Shown here piece after piece: positions 60,891-64,000 of a DNA stretch of 64,000 nucleotides; the first letter of the stretch is position 1, and each line of letters starts with the position of its first letter. A program made the position numbers and the translations under genes. This DNA is from Rhamnusium bicolor (Eukaryota > Arthropoda > Insecta > Coleoptera > Cerambycidae), in NCBI GenBank assembly GCA_029963845.1, contig JANEYF010000407.1:33018-97017 (forward strand). Reading direction: 5' to 3'. The notes below the pieces were generated by a model. That model saw only the letters and a program-made list of their open reading frames with translations, did not search any database and was not told the origin of the DNA.

Positions 60891-61756
60891 GTTTTGTAAA
60901 TTAGAGATTAAATATGTATGTAATTTTGTTATTATTGTATTAGGATTATCTACATCTTGTTCCTCATGAAATGTAGATTAAGAGAAGTGATGGTGGCCAT
61001 TTTGGACTAGTGACTAAGGGGCTGGGGTTTAAATTTAAAAAAACGCTGATTTAGTTTGATAAAGTTTTTTCATATAAATGAAATTGATTTTAATGCCTCA
61101 TGAAGATTTATTAGACTATATTATATGTGTGACCTATAAATCGTTAAAATTGACTCCAAATCGAATCCAATATGGTGGATATCTGTTTTTCATAAAAGTG
61201 AAGTATGCTCACGTTAAAACTAACACAAAATGGCTAATACTCTCAAAGATCAACGTCTTCACTGTAAGTAATTTCTAGTAATATTAATAGGGAGACTTGC
61301 CTAATTTGACTCTGTGGATGTAGACGCGATTACAGGACTCCATACATGGAAGCTTGTTAAGAAGACCCGGATAATATCACAGGTCAATTTTCTCATAGTA
61401 TAAAAATTTGTCCACTCTTATTTTTGTTGTTAATAAATAAAAAAAGGGGACGAGACAGTAAACAAGTTTTTCTCTGATTTTAAAAGCCTAGGTCATTTAC
61501 CGTTACATAAGTACAATAGATTTAATTTTTTGTGTTAAAGCGACTTTGATTATTTCACCTACTGTATAGGAAGTCTTTTAGTCGACAATTTAGGGAATTT
61601 AGGAAATTTTAGGTTAATTTAGGTTAAATTATATATGCGGTTAAGTTTAAGAGTAGACTTTGGCTAAACTTCGCCGCACTACTTCAACATATTGTATAGT
61701 TATAATTATGGTATAATAATAATTACGTGTAATAAGAAACAATCAATAAAGACGTT
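60891..61756. other. No gene recognised
   Basis: AT-rich sequence. The 66-residue frame at 61078-61278 has no motif. Ends at the (TTA)n tract. Confidence 0.45.
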
Positions 61757-61785
61757 TATTATTATTATTATTATATTTTTTTTTT
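61757..61785. repeat. (TTA)n plus T-run at the LINE 3' end
   Basis: About 18 bp of TTA repeats then 10 or more T. In the orientation of the LINE this is A-run then (TAA)n. Dong-type elements are known to insert into TAA repeats, so this may be target rather than tail. Confidence 0.8.
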
Positions 61786-61879
61786 CGGTTTCCCGATGCC
61801 GGTCAGTTCCGTGTCCTCCAACGCCTCACGTGAGTCGCGCCGGCGCATCAACTACAGCCACTCCCTACATCCCGCAGGG

Positions 61880-62980
61880 TTAGTGACCGTAGACTCCAGA
61901 ATCGTGTGCCCTAAAGCGGAGAGAACCCAGAATGACCGCCTTCTGCATTTGGCCTGCCAGCCACTCGGCTGATTTTTGGCAGGCCGGTATGATCTTCAGT
62001 TCCGAGAGCAGCGTAGGCTTTATCCCTCCGAGTACACCGATTACAAGGACGACCATTTTTGCCGAGTAGCCTGGGTATAGCACTTGGAGCTCGTACCGGA
62101 GATCGCGATATTTGGTCCGTTTCTCCTCCTCCTTCAAGGTGATGTTTTTCTCAGCAGGTGCCGAGAACTCAATGACATACATCACCTTGAGTTGATGGTC
62201 GAGGAGGACTAAGTCAGGCTTGTTGGCTTGGATTAGCCTGATAGTCGGGAACGAGTAGTTCCAGTAAATCCGGTATTTCTCGTTTTCCACAACGGACTCA
62301 ATATCTCCGGACACGTAAGGAAGCACTGGTGTCTGGTCTACCCCGTACGAGTGCCTTAGATGGTAGTATGACACTCATAAAGTCGCGTTATGTCGGTGGA
62401 TGTTGGCCGAAATCGCATATATGGGGCATGCAGAAAGTAAGTGCATGAGCGATTCCGGCGCCTGATGGCAGGTCCTGCAGTTGATATCAGGAACCTCTAC
62501 ACGCCACACGCGTCTCTGGTAGACCAAGGTGTTGAAAACACCATCTTGGCAGGCCATAATGAATCCCTCGGTCTCCGACTTATGCCCTGCTGACCTTAGA
62601 AAGACGAAGGTCAGTCTGGTCGATAAACCCAGTGTTTCTATGTTCTTATAGAAGACACCATACTGGGGTTTATCGATGTGCTGCCGAAACAGATTTTTCT
62701 GTTCGGCAGCTCTAATTCGGGCTTTCAGACGATTTGGCTGAAGTTCGGTGACTGACTCAACATCAGCACCTCGCCGGCCTCCTCGCCCGATGTCAAATGC
62801 GAGACCGAGTTCATCTGCGGCTCTTTTTTCTGCCTTGAACAATCCTGCTCCCACTCCTACAGTTTCGTGATGTTTTACGAACCGCAAGAGGGGATCTGAG
62901 CTCCTGAGTATGTTCCATGCCATACTCAGTACTACTCTGCCATACGTACACTCCAGGCTCAAGAGTCTTCGGCCCCCACC
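61880..62980 (-). pseudogene. LINE C-terminal zinc finger and restriction-like endonuclease
   Basis: Continues the RT protein: LLSLECTYGRVVLSMAW, AAEQKNLFRQHIDKPQYGVF, then a zinc finger CRTCHQAPESLMHLLSAC (C-x2-C-x8-H-x4-C). The PD-(D/E)XK-type endonuclease has KPDLVLLD followed by YVIEFSAPAEKN and KYRDLRYELQVLYPGYSAKM. One in-frame TGA at 62375-62377, between NATL and VSYYHLRHSYG, is the only stop before the end at 61880. The endonuclease nicks the target for reverse transcription. With one shift and one stop in about 2.1 kb, this is a fairly recent copy. Confidence 0.8.
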
Positions 62981-64000
62981 CGTTGACCTGGGAGGTATAC
63001 ACGAGGAACGGACGATCTAGGATGAATACTTCTGTGAATATTCATCATCTTGCGGGTATTTCTATCTAATTGACGCAGCGCCTCTACTGTCCACTTTACT
63101 TTTCCGAAGGAGTAGAGCAGAAACGCAACGGCAAGCATATTAGTTGCAGGCACCTTGTTTTTCCTCGAAAGTTCGGAAGACCAAATCTTTCGGAGGCGGT
63201 GTCTGTACTTGCCGCGGAGAGAATCTTTTATTTGTGATACATCCTGGATGTGCCTTTGTTGCACACCTAGATATGTATAGGTCTCTCCGGCATCCAGATG
63301 GATGCTTCCATCTGCCAGCTGCACATCTTCAGGAAATTCCCCGCATTGTCCTCTCTTGAGGTGGACGACTGCACATTTGTCCAACCCGAACTCCATACCA
63401 ATTTTCCGCGTATATTCTTCGACCACCCTAAGAGCGTTTTGTAGTTCGCGCTCTCCGGAGGCATAAAGTTTAAGGTCATCCATATAAAATAGATGGGTGA
63501 CCTTATACCTCCGGTCGCTGGGTGGTCCACATTGATATCCGCGGATTTGGCGGAGCCCAACAGACAACGGCAGCAGTGAGATGCAGAAGTGGAGAGGACT
63601 CAGGGAGTCACTCTGGAAAACTTCTCTCCTAAATGCCACCTGCTCTGCCGTGACCCGCTGTGCACCTGATGTTATGGTGAAGCGGGTCTTCCAGAGCGGC
63701 AGCAGATCTTCTGTGTATCTCACTAGTGGTGCTGGTACCGCAAGACATTCGAGCAAGTACAATAATAGTTCATGCGATGTTTTATCAAATGCCTTGCAGT
63801 AATCAATCCAGGCCATCGATAGATTCCGCTTGTATTGCATAGAATCCTGTGTAATACAGCGGTCTATCAGCAGGCTGTCCTTGCAACCTGCCATGCCCTT
63901 CTTGGCACCACGCTGTTCGTGTATCTGCTGGAAGACCGGATCAACAGACCTCAGTGTCCTAGCATACAGTCCGGAATCTGCTGCCTCTCGTTCATTGTTA
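62959..64000 (-). CDS. LINE reverse transcriptase (partial, open to the right edge)
   Basis: Open frame from the window edge to 62959, without a visible start. Motifs: GAKKGMAGCKDSLLIDRCIT, AWIDYCKAFDKTSHELLL (motif A, catalytic Asp), FQSDSLSPLHFCISLLPLS (motif B) and HLFYMDDLKLYASG (motif C, MDD with both Asp). Then IGMEFGLDKCAVVHLKRGQ and a thumb with YTYLGV. These are typical of R4/Dong-type RT. The frame ends after PRVYLPGQRVGAEDS. The protein continues in another frame from about 62980 (LLSLECTYGR), so one indel in the G/C run near 62975-62985 separates the two parts. Confidence 0.82.
   Translation of the reverse strand, partial: NNEREAADSGLYARTLRSVDPVFQQIHEQRGAKKGMAGCKDSLLIDRCITQDSMQYKRNLSMAWIDYCKAFDKTSHELLLYLLECLAVPAPLVRYTEDLLPLWKTRFTITSGAQRVTAEQVAFRREVFQSDSLSPLHFCISLLPLSVGLRQIRGYQCGPPSDRRYKVTHLFYMDDLKLYASGERELQNALRVVEEYTRKIGMEFGLDKCAVVHLKRGQCGEFPEDVQLADGSIHLDAGETYTYLGVQQRHIQDVSQIKDSLRGKYRHRLRKIWSSELSRKNKVPATNMLAVAFLLYSFGKVKWTVEALRQLDRNTRKMMNIHRSIHPRSSVPRVYLPGQRVGAEDS

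Larger units (their letters stand above)
61786..64000 (-). mobile_element. R4/Dong-like LINE, 3' part, continues past the window
   Basis: GC-richer than its surroundings. It reads RT, zinc finger and restriction-like endonuclease in order on the minus strand, with a ~95-bp 3' UTR and then A/(TAA)n. The 5' part lies beyond 64000. RT before a C-terminal restriction-like endonuclease marks the older LINE branch (R2/R4/NeSL), and insertion at TAA repeats favours Dong/R4. Confidence 0.78.

Overview
This is a eukaryotic, AT-rich, repeat-dominated window, almost certainly from an insect or other arthropod. The evidence is the mix of elements: many long-TIR mariner/IS630-type elements whose transposases start with a winged-helix domain, Tc1, piggyBac, hAT, Penelope with GIY-YIG endonucleases, I/R1-like, Jockey-like and R4/Dong-like LINEs, a tRNA-derived SINE, and a TTAGG-like tail on one LINE. 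I cannot name the species. No single-copy host protein gene is visible. The only likely host-type genes are a tandem array of tRNA-Gly genes. All boundaries were placed by eye from matching inverted or direct repeats.

Left part (1-11.2 kb): a two-exon Crypton-like tyrosine recombinase gene flanked on both sides by the same palindromic GGGAG/CTCCC module; 9-bp and 5-bp tandem repeats; a LINE RT remnant; a 2.3-kb mariner-like element with ~390-bp TIRs; and a minus-strand Jockey-like LINE remnant.

11.2-31 kb: a degraded minus-strand gene of a widespread, uncharacterised arthropod family is split by a defective piggyBac element with matching TTAA ends. Next come a second long-TIR mariner relic, a 2.1-kb TIR-bounded element encoding a FEN/XPG-nuclease-like protein with a Cys-rich tail (Academ-like), a foldback element, a hAT transposase, a Penelope-derived head-to-head palindrome with a hammerhead-like core, a Tc1 element inserted inside a tRNA-derived SINE, and a 1.3-kb foldback.

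31-49.9 kb: a Penelope element with a recognisable hammerhead ribozyme downstream, two mariner transposase scraps, two copies of a ~1-kb palindromic element each sitting between (TA)n arrays, an internally deleted LINE with a clean 14-bp target duplication, and a small MITE.

49.9-64 kb: nine tandem tRNA-Gly units (149-150 bp period), two of them split by different LINE insertions with target duplications. Then a mariner-like element with a Penelope copy nested in its left TIR, another mariner remnant, a hAT-type MITE with an 8-bp duplication, a partial copy of the 1.3-kb foldback, and a nearly open R4/Dong-like LINE that abuts a (TAA)n tract and runs off the right edge.

The elements do not form a pathway. 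They form layers of nested insertions whose order can be read. Many coding regions are broken by single-base shifts next to homopolymer runs, so part of the apparent decay may be sequencing error.
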